Origin: Elephas maximus indicus
Taxonomy: Eukaryota; Chordata; Mammalia; Proboscidea; Elephantidae
Direction of reading: 5' to 3'
Length of the DNA: 64,000 nucleotides
Assembly (NCBI RefSeq): GCF_024166365.1
Contig: NC_064830.1
Span: 89,140,968-89,204,967 of the forward strand
Both the position numbers and the translations under genes were made by a program. The first letter of the stretch is position 1. Every line of letters starts with the position of its first letter. The notes below the pieces were generated by a model. That model was not told the DNA's origin. It saw only the letters and a list, made by a program, of their open reading frames with translations, and searched no databases. Below are positions 1 through 16,471 of this stretch, piece by piece.

Positions 1-678
1 TTTGTTCTCCGCTTAGGAGCTGGGCCTGCTGGGAAGTGTAGTTCCGAGGTTACCCAGCACAGGACCTTTTGCCGTCAGCGAGACTGTGGAGCTGCGCGCA
101 GCTCTCAAGTTTCCAGCCCTGGCCGAGGGTGGAGGTTTTTCAAAATGGGAACCAAGGAGTCCCAGGGTTTGCGCCTCACCTGCGGACTCCTCGAGGTCCC
201 CAGTGCCCTGCGTAATAATCGGCTCAGTCCTCGGCCCTCCGGTCCTGCACTTACCCCCCAGTCGGGCTCCATCCTTCCAAGCCTTGTCCTCAAGTGAAGG
301 GGGTGTCACCTGCCAGGAAAGTCTAGGGCGCCAGTGCCAGCCCCAGGACTCCACGCTCGTCCCCAGGGTCCAGGCCCCGCCCCTAGCCGGGGCTCCCCCC
401 GTGGGAACGGTGACCAGCTGGCCGGAAGCGCCAAACTGCGTCCCCTGTCCGAGCCCCGGGGATCAATCAGGCCGAGGAGTTAATTATGTAATGAGGGAGC
501 AGGGGGTCGGGACTAATGAAGGCGTCAAGGGGAGGGGGTAGGAGGGGAGGTTACCCAGGTATCCGGCCCCCTCTTGGACCCCTTCGAGGCCCTAGGGGTC
601 TCCACCCCAACCCAACTCCAGGGCCCCAAAGAGGGGAGGGGCTGTGATCTTGGGTCTGGAAGGGGCTGAGCAGCGAGC
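1..678. other. TBX6 5' flank
   Basis: No coding exon is recognised here. The stretch holds the ZNF143-type site at 23-42, a GC-rich part around 340-470, an AT-rich island near 478-495 resembling homeodomain sites, and a purine-rich tract before the TATA box. Open reading frames here are short and show no known domain. A non-coding first TBX6 exon may lie in this flank, but I cannot fix its borders. Confidence 0.5.
23..42 (-). promoter_or_regulatory. ZNF143/Staf-type (SBS) motif
   Basis: Read on the minus strand, the sequence runs ACTACACTTCCCAGCAGGCC. This closely fits the ACTACAnnTCCCAGnnnGCC element bound by ZNF143/Staf at housekeeping promoters. It lies about 700 bp upstream of the TBX6 start codon. 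In the human order the next gene upstream is YPEL3, on the same strand as TBX6, so the site could serve a distal TBX6 promoter or an unannotated divergent transcript. The motif match is seen; its function is inferred. Confidence 0.5.
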
Positions 679-685
679 TATAAAG
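679..685 (+). promoter_or_regulatory. TATA box of TBX6
   Basis: TATAAAG lies 65-71 bp upstream of the TBX6 ATG at 750, in a G/C-rich flank. Its spacing to the ATG leaves room for a 5' UTR of about 35-45 nt. The motif is seen; use as the core promoter is inferred. Confidence 0.6.
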
Positions 686-749
686 GGGGCATCTCTCCAC
701 ACTGGGGGGACTCAAGGCAGCGTGACCTGAGGCCAGACTAGACTACTCC

Positions 750-4795
<4,046 letters not shown>

Positions 4796-5180
4796 GCCAG
4801 TGCTGGCCCCTCTGCTTCCCTCTATCTTCCATCACAAACCTCCACTTCCCCTTCCCCCAGCCCTGTAGCCCCCACTTCCATTGGCCCCATCCCCCACACC
4901 AAATGGCTGCCTGGGCCTGCCCCCGCTTCACACTTTGATTTCACTCCCACCCTCCTCTGGCTTCAAAGCCTGAGCAGGGTTGCTGGGAGCCCAGCTGGGG
5001 CCAGCTTCCCCTTACCAGCTCTCACCTTGGTGTGAATGGCGGGAGGCTCTGCCTGGCCAAATGGGGCCACAGGCCAGCACCCCCACCTCCTGGGCCTCAC
5101 CCTTGGGCTCAGGCATGTTCTACCCCCTTGCTCCAGTGCAAGCCACACCAATTTGTTCTCAGGACCAGAGTATTTTTGTT

Positions 5181-5186
5181 AATAAA
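5181..5186 (+). terminator. TBX6 polyadenylation signal
   Basis: AATAAA lies 386 bp after the TBX6 stop codon. It is the only canonical signal before the convergent PPP4C gene, so the TBX6 3' UTR is probably about 400 nt. Confidence 0.8.
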
Positions 5187-5625
5187 ACTTGAAAGACACC
5201 AGTGCTCTGGAAATGTTGGGCTAACGGTGTCTGGCTCTAGGTGGGGCTGGGTGAGCAAAGGCTTTGTGGGGAGACTCAGGCCCCAATCTAGACTTGCACT
5301 TTCCAGCTGCTTGACCTTGTTGTGCACATAAATCCACTCACTGGCCTTGTGCCTCAGTTTACTCTTCAGGAAAACGGGGTAACAATGAATCTTGTTAACG
5401 CTAGTTGTTTCGAGAATTAAGACTGCCCTGCACCTAGCACTGAGGAAGCCTTTGGTGGTCTGTCATCCCTGTTATTGGATGGGGACCTGGAGTTCCTGGG
5501 AAAGCTGAGAGGCCTGAGCCTGGCCTTCCTGGAGGATTAGGACTTTGGGGCAGTCAGAGCCTTATGTTCATCCCTGCGCACCCCCAATCAAGTCTGACAC
5601 AGACCCAAAGACCATTTTTTCTGCT

Positions 5626-5631
5626 TTTATT
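5626..5631 (-). terminator. PPP4C polyadenylation signal
   Basis: AATAAA on the minus strand, 306 bp beyond the PPP4C stop at 5937-5939. An A-rich stretch on the plus strand (5668-5710) falls inside the 3' UTR. The PPP4C and TBX6 signals are about 440 bp apart, tail to tail. Confidence 0.75.
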
Positions 5632-5936
5632 AGAATTTTTTTTGTTCTTTTCTCAAAATTTTTATCTAAAAACAAAAAACCAAAAAAAAAAAAGAAAAAG
5701 AAAAACAAACAATTATTGGAAACTTCATGGTTAAAGTGGGGGAAGAGGAGAGGCGGCGCATGGAGCTGAGGCTCCGACCTCTCCAGAGAAAGTCCTCACC
5801 CTCACAGTACCCTCTCGGTGGGGGGAGGGCAGTGCTGGAGACGCCCCCCCGACGCCCAGCTTCTGTCTGGGGGAGAAAGCAGAGTCACAGTGGTCCGAGG
5901 GCCAGAGGGACTGGAGGGGACAGGGGGCCGCAGAAG

Positions 5937-8900
5937 TCACAGGAAGTAGTCGGCCACGGGCTTCTTGGAGGGGATGCCCCGAGTCTCCTGGGGAGCGGCC
6001 TCGAAAATGATGAAATCTTTCTGGAGATGTTCATCCAGCTCCAAGATGGCGGCCACATTCCCACAACTGGAAGTGGAAGGTCAGCAGTGTTTAAGGAGTG
6101 GGTCAGCCTAGGTCCCCCACCCCCACCTTGACCTCCTGGCCCAGCCAGCTCACCGGTAGCAGTAGTTGGGTGCTGACCACACAGTCAGCACAGTCTCATT
6201 GAAGTGCCACTTGTAACCTTCCATCACTAGCTGGTGGGCACGGCAGATCATGTCAATGTCATTGGCTGCATTGAACTGGGCAACTACGTCACTGCCAAAT
6301 AGGTAGCCAGCCCCACGGGGGCTCACGCCCCAGCCTGTTGTATCTGAGGTAAATGAAAGTAGGGATGAGGTGAGGGTGAGGGTATCTCAAGGCTTCTCTA
6401 GTTGCCCACTGCCCCTCATAGGTGAATAGCCTGCTGACCTCCTTCAGTTAATCTAAGGCCTGGGGGGCAACAGCATGGGGCTTGGATGTGTTCTAGGGAT
6501 TTTAAAGGACAGGACAGCAAATGTCAGACCAGATAAACTCTGAAAGAGAATTTCTGAATAGCTGGGACCACCTCATAATCAGGGTGAACATATAATTTGC
6601 TGGGCAAACAAGTACACAAGAGTGAAAGGAAGCACTCATTGTAACAATGCCAGTGTCAACAGGACGGTCGGAGCAAACCAAGAGGCAGGTTATTCTGTGC
6701 CATAACAGGGCAGACTAGGAAGGGTAGGAGACCTGGCTTTATTCCCCGGCTCTGCTCCATAATAGGTGAGAAAACCCACAAAATAAGGGATCCTCAGAGA
6801 CTATCATTCTGGGAGACTGACCTCTGCAAAGCTGCTGACAGGTTCTGAGGCCCCGCTGCATTCAGGAAGCCAATGATTTTGTCTTAAACAATCTTTGGAG
6901 CCATGATATACATGCCCCAACCCACTCACTGAACTCAAGGCACCCAGCTACCTGTGCTCTACCTGCCCCTCACTGGAGGGTTCCAGCCAGCCAGGAAGGC
7001 AAGCACAGAAGCCAGTGAAGACCAGCCCAGTCCTGCTCTGTCTCAAACTCACCTGGCTCAACTGTCCCTTCAAGGGCCCCCTCAGTCTCTTGCCAAAGTA
7101 AGAGCAGAGACCCCTGTCTCTTCTGTCTGCCCTCACCTTCAGGATCAGACCACAGCAGGTCACACATGGGGCCATCATGAGGCACCTCTTGCTTCCGGTC
7201 AATTGTCCGGATCTGGTCTAGGGTCTGGATGGAGGGGGAGAGACCCCCGTGCACGCAGAAGATCTACAGGGGAGAGCAAGAAGGAAGCAAAGGGAGACTG
7301 AGCCCTAGGGTCTCTGCCATGCCCCAACCCCTACAGAGCCCCGTGGCCAGCCCACCTTGCCATCGATGATGGCCGACAGGCTGAGGTAGTCAAAGATCTC
7401 AGTGCAGTAGCGCCACACGGTCACGGAGCCATACTTGCGCAGGCACTCGTCATAGAAGCCATAGACCTGGGTGATCTGGCGGCTCTCATGGTTGCCCCGG
7501 ATCAGGGTGATGCGGTCAGGATAGCGAACCTGGGGGTAGCCACCAAGCCAGGGCTGAGCCTCGGCTCAGTGCCTCTCTCATAACCCCACTGTCCCTCTAC
7601 CAACTCGCCTCACACCTGCCAGTCCCACTCCTTCCCCATCACTGTCGCCCCGGGCCAGAATCATGTATCAACTATTGCCTGTGCTGCATCCGCCTCACAG
7701 GCCCCCTCAGCTCCTCCTTCAGGGGATGCAAACCTGACCCCACCCTATCAGCTCCTCTTCCATCCACCAGATACAGACCCAAGCCCTTAGCAAGACATTC
7801 AAGGCCCTCTGCCATCTGGCCCCTTACTACCTCTCTTACCACCAATACTGTTATCTAGCCATGCTCAATGACTTGCCACCACTCTTTCAACAATGTGGGC
7901 TTCTAGTCCCTCCCCCAGGATTGCTGCCCTGTGAATCTCACGCTCAAAGGGTCCCATCAGATGCCCCTAAGTCAAGGAAGCCTTCTTTGATCACTCCCCA
8001 TGCAAGCAGATTCCGTCCCTCTGTCTGTTCTTAAGTTGGACACGCTGCAGTGTTCTAGATGGTACAGCTTAGTGTTAAGTGGTGGGAGTGGGAGATGAGG
8101 GTGGAAAGGTGAAAACTAGTCACAGTTAGGCGGCCTAGACTTGGGGTCCAGAAACCAGTGGCTCCCACCTTAAGTGCCAGCAGCAGGAGGAACGTTTCGA
8201 CGCTGTAGAAACCACGGTCCACAAAGTCCCCCATGAAGAGGTAGTTGGTCTCAGGGACGTCGCCACCCACCTGGGGGGAGAAAGGGTTCCACTTGGTTCT
8301 GAGTCCATTTTTTTGTCACACTGAGGCCCTTCTTTCACAAAACATCCCATCTCGCTAAAGATCTCCTGACCCCACTCCACTCACCAAATTAAAGGTTCTT
8401 CTCTACTATCCCCTCCCCGCCCCCACCTCGCTGGTCACCTCACACAGTGTTTCCCTCATACTCACTCTGAAAAGCTCCTTGAGGTCATAGAATTGTCCAT
8501 GGATGTCGCCACATACCTGGGAAGTGGGAAAGTGGGTCAGAATTCACATAGCACAAGTCTTTGTTTCAGGAGTTACCCTTCACAGCGCCCACTGCTTTAG
8601 AATCTTACTTGGTATTGTAGATTGAATTGTGTCCACCCAAATAAGTGCTGTAAATCCTTACACCTATATCCGTGGTTGCAGAGCCCTGGTGGCGCAGTGG
8701 TTAAGAGCTCGTCTGCTAACCAAAAGGCTGGCAGTTCAAATCCAACAACTGCTCCTTGGAAACCCTATGGGACAGCTCTACTCCGTCCCATAGGGTTGCT
8801 ATGAGTCGGAATCGACTTGACAGCAACGGCTTTGGTTTTACACCTGTGGTTATGATCCTGTTTGGGAATGGATTTTCTCTGCTGTGTTAACGAGGCAGTG

Positions 8901-11900
8901 TTAGTGCAGGGTGTCCTATATCAATCTCTTTTGAGATATAAAAGAACAGATTAAGCAAAGATTAAGAAGGCAGAGGTGGGGGAAGAGAGATACCACACCA
9001 CATGAAGATCATCAAGGAACTGAGAAACAGAAGGTGAAGAAAGCCAAGAACCTTCCCCTAGAGCCCAGAGAAGAGAAAGCCTTCCCCTAGAGCTGGCGCT
9101 CTGAATTTGGACTTCTAGCCTCCTAAACTGTGAGAAAACAAATTTCTGTATGTTAAAGCCACCCACTTGTGGTATTTCTTATAGCAACACTAGATAACTA
9201 AGACACCTGACTAAGCCTCTATTTCTCAGGGACAAAAGTCTACTCTCCCACCCCAAATTGGCCTGGTCTAGAAATCACCCACCATCCCACACTGAGTGCC
9301 AATGGTTCTGTGGGCAAGAGCTAGAGACACTTCTCTCCAGCGAGGCTTGCAGCTCTTGGAGGACCTGAAGCCTTCCTCCTCCCACTTCCCTCAAGGTACA
9401 CAGAATAAAGTTACTAACACAAGGCCAGAGAAACTCAACAGAGTAGAACTACTAACCAAACTAGAAGTCCTTCTGCTCTGGTCAAGAGTATCCCCCACCA
9501 AATAAAAGACCCTTCCCATAACATCTACTTCTTATATATAGCTCCCCTGAAGACAGATGGGGCTTTCTGGGTCCCCAGGAATGCAAGGTGGACCTAGGGA
9601 GGCCGCAAGGCTAAGGGGAATGCCCACGTGCCTCTGGAAGGACAGGGGTACTCACTGTGACTGGCGAGTCCACCCTCTGCACGTTGCTCTCCTCCACTAA
9701 GATCTCTCTGGAGACAGGAGAAGACCAGGGTCACCTCAGCCAGGCCAGCCCAGCCCAATTCCTGACCTTTTTTTGAAGGGAGGGGAGGACATGAGGTGGT
9801 CCTTGAACCTCTAGGGGACAGGAGTGAGGTCTGCAATATCCCCAGGGCAGGGTGACCTGGCCTCCCCACTGCACATCCTTACATGGCTGCCTGCTACCAG
9901 AAGGACAAGGTCCAGGCTTCTATTCCAGCATTCAAAACCCCTGCCTTGGAAAGTCCCAGCCTTGGCTCCCTTTCTCACATCCAGCATTCACTCCCAGAAA
10001 ACAGGTCTCTTCATCTCCACACGGAGCCTTCTGCTCAAGCTGTACCCTCAGCCTGGAGTCCCACCTGAGGCTGTGCCCTTAGCTGAGATCTTACAGTCAC
10101 TCTCCCCCACTCACAGGGTGCTTCTCCCAGAATGCCCAAAGACATAGGGCGGTGCCCTGGCAGACCAACCGTCAGATGCACCTTCCAAGGGATGAGCTAG
10201 TCATACTTTTTCAGTAACTGCTTACAGGTGGTGAAGACTTTATTCTTTTATTTCTCCTTGTAGTACGGTCAAAGAGCCCTGGTGGCACAGTAGTTAAAAT
10301 GCTTGGCCGCTGACCGAAAGGTCTGAACCCACCAGGCTCTCCTCAAGAGAAACATGTGGCAGTCTGGTTCCACAAAGGTTTACAGCCTTGGACCCCCTAT
10401 GGGGCAGCTCTACTTTGTCCTACAGGGTGGCTATGAGTTGAAACTGACTCAACGGCAGCAGGTTTTGGTTTTGTAGTACAGTCTACTTCAGTGAGCACAA
10501 GGTAAAATCGTTTTGTCAGTTACAGACATCCAACTTTAGTACCACGTTTCTAAATTTTGTCCCTGGTAACAGCAGTGTTGAACACTCGCACTCATACCAT
10601 GCGTCGAGACTGTGTTAGAGTTTTCCATGGATGACCTCATGCAATTGAAAAACCACCCTCAAAGGCAGGTACTATGATGATTCCCATTGCACAGATAAAG
10701 AGACTGAAGCCCAGGAGGCTACTGGTGTGGCTGGGATGGTACAGGTGGGATGGGAACCTGGGCAGCCTGGCTCCAGAGTCCAACTCTTATCAAGCTATCC
10801 TGACACGAGGGACCCAAGCACTTCCCCAGCCCTCACTCTTGCTGCCAGGTCTCCTCACACTAGACCGTGAGCTCCGAGCTTAGGGAATGGGAGGACTCAC
10901 ATCTCACAGGGGTCTCTATACAACCAAGACAGAGGAAGGGAGGTTTGCCCTGGTTTTCTGGGAACAAGGTGGCACTGGCGGTGGTCAGAGAGACCATAAC
11001 AACTGGGCTCTCCCACCTGTACTGCACCTTCCACATCAACTGCTTATCATGACCTTTCCAATGGACTTAGGAAGGGGTTTTTTATCCTTACCTACCAGAA
11101 AAACAAACCCAGGCTTAAGGAAAAGAGTGGCAGAATCAAGGTTACAAAAGAGCGGCTGAACTGGAACTCAGGAGGCCCAATTTCCTGAGAATTCCTGTCA
11201 GGCCCTTCCAGACCCCAGGTCAGAACCTGAAACTCAGTCACATCACATACAGGGCCCTCACTCTCTGCAAAACCCCTCCTCAGTGCCAGTGGGGCCCCAC
11301 TGGGAACAAGGCCCAGGTTCCAACCCCAGCTCTCTCACTTGCAGCACATCACCAGCCCTCTTGTGGCTCGCACCTGCTCCCTTTACTTCCACAACTAATA
11401 CTACCTTCGTTAAGTGCCTACCAATGTGTCTGGCCCTGTCCCTAGAGATGAAGAATCTCATCTGAGCCTCACAATCCCTGAGAGGCTCAGAGGTGAAATG
11501 ACTTGACCAGGATCCCATCGCTTATAAAAAAAATATATATATATATATAGCAGTGACAAAACTAGGATTCCTAATGAAGACTGCCCGATTCAAAAGCTTC
11601 TGCCCCTTTAACGTGTTAATTTTTTAATAGGAGAAATTTCAGCAGACCTTCGTGGTTCCCAGGGTAGGAATCTATGTGCACTGGGAGCACGCTGAAGCCC
11701 ACAGCACCACCTGCCTCAGCCTGGGTCCCTGCTGGGTGCCCAGAAGGCCATGGCCAAATGCTAGAGTTGGTCTTCCTTCAGACTGGACCCGGGACGATGG
11801 TGGCCGACTCAGGCCTGAGCCTAGTACCTCCTACCTCCACTTCCATTCCAACTGGGCAGGACCCTCCCAGCCATCAGTCATAGCTCCCTGCTGCCTCTCA

Positions 11901-14034
11901 CAGCCCACTTCAAAATCTCAATGTCTCTTCTTGACCATCAATGGGCATGGACAACCTGGATGCAAAACCAAAACCAACTCACTCTCCACCTAGCTCTAAG
12001 ATCTCAGGCAAAACATTATCTTCTCTGAAGCTAGTTTCTTCTTCTGTGAAGTAGGATAAGTACTCAACCCTGCCCTGCCTATTCCACAGGATGGCTGCAA
12101 GGAGCAATAAAGAATGAATGCCCAACTTCTCCACTGCTCTGAAAACTTCAGCATGCTATTCAAGTATTAGTTATCACCACACTGATCCAGGTTAAACAGT
12201 GGGGGGCAGCAACTGGTTGAAGGTTCCTAAAAATGCCAGTTTTGGGCTGGTCTGGTCAGAGGATTTCCTTGAGCTGGCAAAACACAGGAGTCACAGACAG
12301 GCATTTAAAAAGGGTGTTCACCATCCCCGTGCGGACCGTGTCTGGCTGCAAAGGATCTGTTTGTGCGCAGCAGAGCCAAGCAAAGAGGCTGATAGCCACA
12401 GGTCCAGAACCCTGCCACTTCCTTGCTGGGTGACCTCAGTCAGGTCATTTGGTTTCCAGGAGTCATGGCCTTCTCTTCGGCAAAATGGGCAAGTCATTCC
12501 AACCTCTCAGGTTGCTGTGGGGAGGAAATGGATTTAAGTTTCTTGCCAGTACAGGACCAGGCTATTAGCGGGCCTGTTGTTCAATAAAGGAGCCCTGGTG
12601 GAGCAGTGGTAAAGCACTTAGCTACTAACCAAAAGGTTGGTGGTTTGAACCCACCAGCCGCTCCATGGGAGAAAGATATAGCAGTCTGTTTCCATAAAGA
12701 TTACAGCATTGGAAACCCTATGCGGCAGTTCTACCCTGTTCTGTAGGGTCACTACGAGTTGGAATCAACTCGATGGCAATGGGTTTGGTTTTTCAATAAA
12801 TGTAAAGTAATTCGGTCAGCTTCTCCCACAGTTCTCCAGCCTGATGGAAGTCAGTCAACTAACTCCTCACAGGAGGCAGGTAGTCTCTTCATGTTACCCA
12901 CACACCTAAGGGCCTGCACTCTTGACTCCCATCCTGCTTAGAATGCCCTTCCTCACAGTCCTGTTCCCATCAGCTATCCAAATCCTCTTAATCCTTCAAG
13001 ACCTACAGTCTCATAGGAGCTTTCCTTGATGACTTCAGTCCACGTCAATGGTGCCCTTTTCCACCATAATATTAACACCTAATGATTTCTGAACACCTAC
13101 GTTGTACCAAAGCGCTATGCTCAGCTCATTCCAGGCACTAGTTCACTGCATCTTCACAACTATCTTATTCAGTACTATTCCCACTTTATAGATGAAGAAA
13201 TTGAGTTTCAAAGAGCACACAACCACAAACACAGCCAGTAAGTGCCAGAGCTCATATTCAAACCTAAAGCCATCAGATTCCAAAACCTGTGCTCTTTAGT
13301 ACGGTATCATCCTACTTCCGATAGAACAATGAGTTGAGCTTCCCTGAAGCCAATACTTAATTCATGTTGGCTTATTTGTTACTTCTTAGGCTCCCACACT
13401 GAGCATGACTCCACTGAAGCTGGACTACACCTTCCTGCATCATGGGACAGGACATGGAGAACTGCCTTCAGCCTCCATCCCTTACTTGCTCGTAACTCTG
13501 AACATGAAATTTCTCACCTATAAAATGAGAACAGTATTACCTTCTTTTAAAGGTTGTTGGTGGAATTAAAACAATTCTGTAAATCACAGAACCTTCAGCT
13601 TTCCTGCCTCGAACTTTTGACTTTGCCACCCCTCCTTCCTTATTCTTCAAGACCTGTCCCAAAGTTCAGCTCCTCGAAGAAGCCTTCTCTGTGCCCCCAG
13701 ATACATGGGTTGTTTCTCTGAGCTTCCTAAGCCATTTCTAGAAGTCCCTTTTACGCCACTAAAAAAACATTATCTGATACTTTATCTGGGTCCGTCTTCC
13801 CCAACAGGCTGGTGCCTCCTGGAGGGACGAGGAGAATATTCTGTACCTCTCTGGGAATCTTCCAGAATGGGGCAGGCCCAAAGTTTTCAGCTTCGTTTAC
13901 CCCAGGCCAGAATCCCTGGACGGCAACCGGGCTCACCTGGCTTTGGCGCACAGGGCTTTGACTTCACTCTCCTTGATGAGCTCGCAGCGCCGGAGCTGCT
14001 CAATCTGCCGGTCCAGGTCGCTGATCTCCGCCAT
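5937..14034 (-). CDS. PPP4C: Protein phosphatase 4 catalytic subunit (8 coding exons, 307 aa)
   Basis: Minus-strand coding exons, 5' to 3': 14034-13937, 9707-9656, 8516-8466, 8270-8169, 7529-7356, 7263-7137, 6343-6154 and 6066-5937. They sum to 924 nt, giving 307 aa plus a stop, the usual family length. The product is a cytosolic and nuclear serine/threonine phosphatase of the PPP/PP2A class that acts with PPP4R regulatory subunits in DNA repair, centrosome and signalling roles (known). The metallo-phosphatase motifs are all present: GDIHG at about residues 53-57, GDFVDRG at 81-87 and GNHE at 113-116, with [11 protein letters not shown] near the C-terminus. The tail ends DYFL, whose last leucine is carboxymethylated in this class. 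The start [14 protein letters not shown] matches the family. The 4.2-kb intron 1 (9708-13936) carries AfroSINE, MIR and L2 copies. It lies on the same strand as ALDOA, head to tail. Confidence 0.98.
7640..8040 (+). repeat. L2-type LINE fragment in a PPP4C intron
   Basis: Words such as 'aaggccctctgccatctggc', 'ttcaaggccctctgcc' and 'aaggaagccttctttgatca' are typical of the L2 3' region. It is divergent and lies within PPP4C intron 4. Confidence 0.55.
8616..9205 (+). repeat. Solo LTR-like element (MaLR/ERVL-like), split by an AfroSINE
   Basis: It begins 'tgtagattgaattgtgtcc' and ends 'gataactaagaca', with TG...CA termini, an internal 'aactgtgagaaaacaaattt' and 'ccacttgtggtatttctt' near the end. 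This is the pattern of MaLR-type LTRs. The copy at 55640-56058 shares the same order of blocks. AfroSINE copy 2 (8680-8840) is inserted in its 5' third. No coding region of a retrovirus is present. Confidence 0.6.
8680..8840 (+). repeat. AfroSINE copy 2
   Basis: Well-preserved short-form copy: 'gagccctggtggcgcagtgg' at the head and 'atgagtcggaatcgacttga' near the tail. It is inserted in the LTR-like element; 'acacct...gtggtt' recurs on both sides, a likely target-site duplication. Confidence 0.95.
10274..10473 (+). repeat. AfroSINE copy 3 (long form)
   Basis: About 200 bp. It carries the extra internal block (here 'aaacatgtggcagtctggtt', then 'tttacagccttgga') that is missing in the short-form copies. 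Located in PPP4C intron 1. Confidence 0.9.
11527..11549. repeat. A-run plus (TA)n microsatellite
   Basis: Seven A residues followed by a (TA)n tract in PPP4C intron 1. Confidence 0.85.
12380..12550 (+). repeat. MIR fragment
   Basis: Shows 'cttgctgggtgacctcagtc', 'cttcggcaaaatgggcaagt' and the final 'gaggaaatggatttaag' region typical of MIR. Immediately upstream of AfroSINE copy 4. Confidence 0.55.
12589..12792 (+). repeat. AfroSINE copy 4 (long form)
   Basis: About 204 bp, with the internal 'gagaaagatatagcagtctg' block. 'ttcaataaa' occurs on both sides of the element, a likely target-site duplication. Confidence 0.92.
12880..13320 (+). repeat. L2/MIR-like ancient repeats
   Basis: Contains 'agaatgcccttcctcacagt', 'ttaatccttcaagacctac' and 'gctttccttgatgacttcag' (L2 3' region). 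These are followed by 'cactttatagatgaagaaat' and 'acagccagtaagtgccagag' (MIR/L2 tail words). Strongly diverged. Confidence 0.5.
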
Positions 14035-14039
14035 GGCAC

Positions 14040-14590
14040 ACCCCCGGCGCGGGTCAGAGTCGGGGCCACCGCCCCCTCCTTACCGCACAGGGGTCTCCTG
14101 GGAAAGGCGAAGACGAGCCCGCGGATCGAAGTGTCAGTGCGGGCCGCTGGGGGGCAACTCGGTTCCGAGGCTGGCCCGCCCCCCACCACCTCCGCCTCCC
14201 CTTACATCGGCCCCCAGACCCCCAGCGTCCCACAGCCCTGGCCGCACCCCCACTAACTCCCATCGAACCCCGCGGGTCCCGCGCTAGGAACGGTGGCCTA
14301 GAGGGGTCTGTGACTATTACCGCCGCCGCGACTCCGGTTCGGGCTCTCAGGCTCCTGCCTCCCTCCTTCCCTCCGCTTTGGGCCGCCGCCGCCGCCGCTT
14401 CTACTTCCGGCCCCGCCGCGGAAGCAAAGGGAGGCCAGTTCCGCCGCGCGCCGGATGTGGCGTCATACACACCCCCCTACTTCCCCGCCGCGCCCTTAAC
14501 TCCACCTCTCAAACCAGGAATAGAAATGAGGTGAAGGAACCGGATGTTGGCAACATGCGGGCGGAAGTTATCGCCGGCTTCGCTCGCAGG
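14040..14590 (-). promoter_or_regulatory. CpG-rich PPP4C promoter and 5' UTR region
   Basis: The stretch is GC-rich with many CpGs and starts at the PPP4C ATG (14032-14034). It includes the ETS-type site ACTTCCGG at 14403-14410 and an ETS-like GCGGAAGTTA near 14560. No TATA box is evident, which suits a housekeeping gene. A non-coding first exon probably lies here. Large open frames in the stretch come from base composition and show no recognisable protein. Confidence 0.7.
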
Positions 14591-14599
14591 TGCTGAGAG

Positions 14600-16440
14600 G
14601 GAAATTAGAAACCTTGATACAGTGCCCTGCTGTTTCAGTTAGGGAAACTGAAGTTGCAGCTGGCCTTGTAACTTCATGTTACACATTTTGACCTGTTTTA
14701 GTCAGCCTCCCCCACTACAGTCCTTGAGGAATGGAACTTTCGTTCATCATTGCATCCCCAGTGCTTAGAACAATGCCTGGCACGTAGTAGGCTTACATAT
14801 TTGTTTAATGGATGAAAGAATCCCAGACCAAGTCTGTCTTCCCAGGGAAATCTTTGCCATGGAGGAGCTCCAAAGTTAGTCTACCTTTCTCACACCAAGC
14901 CTATGCCTCAGGCAGCATGACTTCTGATTCCAAAATGGTCCAGTCCCCTGGACACCCCTCAGTTGTTTCCTGTTGCCTGCTTTAAAAGAGGACCCTGGCT
15001 CAGCTAGATTAGGTAACTTGTTCATGGTTGCATAGTTAAGAATTTGAGATTTGAATCAAGGTTGATACTTGAATCCAGCAAAGCCGTGTTCTTAATTCTA
15101 ATTCCTTTTTCTATCACTTACCCTTCTCGAACTGTTAATCATTACAAAACTTATATATCCCAAACTCCTGAAACTTGCATCTGAAGTCCTCTGCTTCTCT
15201 ATTCTTTTGCTGCAGGTAGGGAAAGCTATTGGTCTTTAAGCAAAATCTCCACCTTTTTAGTCTTCTGAGTCTTTTAGAATGTCCTCCTTACCAACTTCTA
15301 CTGATCCTCAATTTTTGTTTTACTTCAGATGCTTCTCAGAGAATTGAGGCTAGCTACAGCAGTGAGGCCAAAGTCTGGAGGGTCACTAGGGGTGAGTTTG
15401 GTTTGAGGACGTGGGTAACAGATGCCAGTGTGCAGAGATAGAGCCCAAATTTTTAAACTCCTCTAGAAGATTCTAGGTAAGTCAGTTCTATGAGGATTAT
15501 TGCAGGTATTCTTTACAGAGAGGAGGTCAATTTTTTTCATGAGTGGGGAGCTCAAACAGGACAGGGTCCTCACCAGGAAAGGCTGGGGGTGAGGAATATT
15601 GCAGGGAACTTGGGGAGTGGCAGCAAAACTTGGTCCCCGGTTGTGGCTAGGATCTTTGGCAGCTGGTGTTACTGCTACAGTGCAGTCTGAGTGATTGAGG
15701 AAGAATTCAAGGCATGGCACAGGACCCTCACTGGCTTCATGAATGGCACCAGCTACAGAGGCTCAGTTCTTAACCTGAAACCTGAGCTCCACAATTGTGC
15801 ATCTGTGTATATCTGCACTGTTGAGGATGTTGGAGAGGATTCTAAATTCCTCAAGTGGTTCCACAGCCCAAAAACTGATTCTAATCCCATTTCCTGTTAA
15901 GATGGGGAAACAAAGGAGCTCAATAGTGTATCTTAAGGCGATTTGAATTAATAATCCTGTTTCTACCAGAAACAGTACTATCTTGGGTAAGATATCCCTA
16001 AACGTGAACTGGGAATGACAATACCTACTCATACAGAGTGCTTATTACATTGCCTGGCTCACAGCACTCAGAAAATGTTGACTTTTATCAGCAGCTGTTT
16101 TTGTCATGGGGCCTTCTGCACCCATGAGCTGTGGGCCTAAAAGTGATACTGCGTCTGTGGCCTCCTAAGACTTAAAACAGTGCACACACGCACCCCCCAA
16201 CCGTGAGCCCTATCAGATGCTGCTGGTAGAAGGGGTGGAGCACTAGCAATGGTTCAAAGAAAATTTCACAAGCTCTCCACCTTCCTCAAAGCCCTGGGTA
16301 AATATAAAACAGAGCAGGAAGGTCCTTCTCCACCCTCTCACCCTTTTCCTGCCCAGGAAGAACAGAAAACAAAGGTTCTTTCTTCTTCTAGGCTCTGCCA
16401 CCTTACCCGGCCCTCCCTTGCCCCACGCAACAGACACGGA
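14600..16440. other. PPP4C-ALDOA intergenic stretch
   Basis: No gene is recognised. A short L2-like 3' tail lies near 14720-14820 ('gcatccccagtgcttagaac', then 'gcctggcacgtagtagg'). An open frame of 69 codons at 15691-15900 has no recognisable domain, no splice support and no codon signature. Confidence 0.5.
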
Positions 16441-16465
16441 CAACAGACTCCCCCTTAAATAGTTA

Positions 16466-16471
16466 TTTATT
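16466..16471 (-). terminator. ALDOA polyadenylation signal
   Basis: AATAAA on the minus strand, 189 bp beyond the ALDOA stop codon. This implies a 3' UTR of about 200-220 nt. Confidence 0.85.

Noticed and set aside
15691-15900. 69-codon open frame in the PPP4C-ALDOA gap
   Set aside because: No recognisable domain, no splice signals, no neighbouring promoter; length is within chance expectation.
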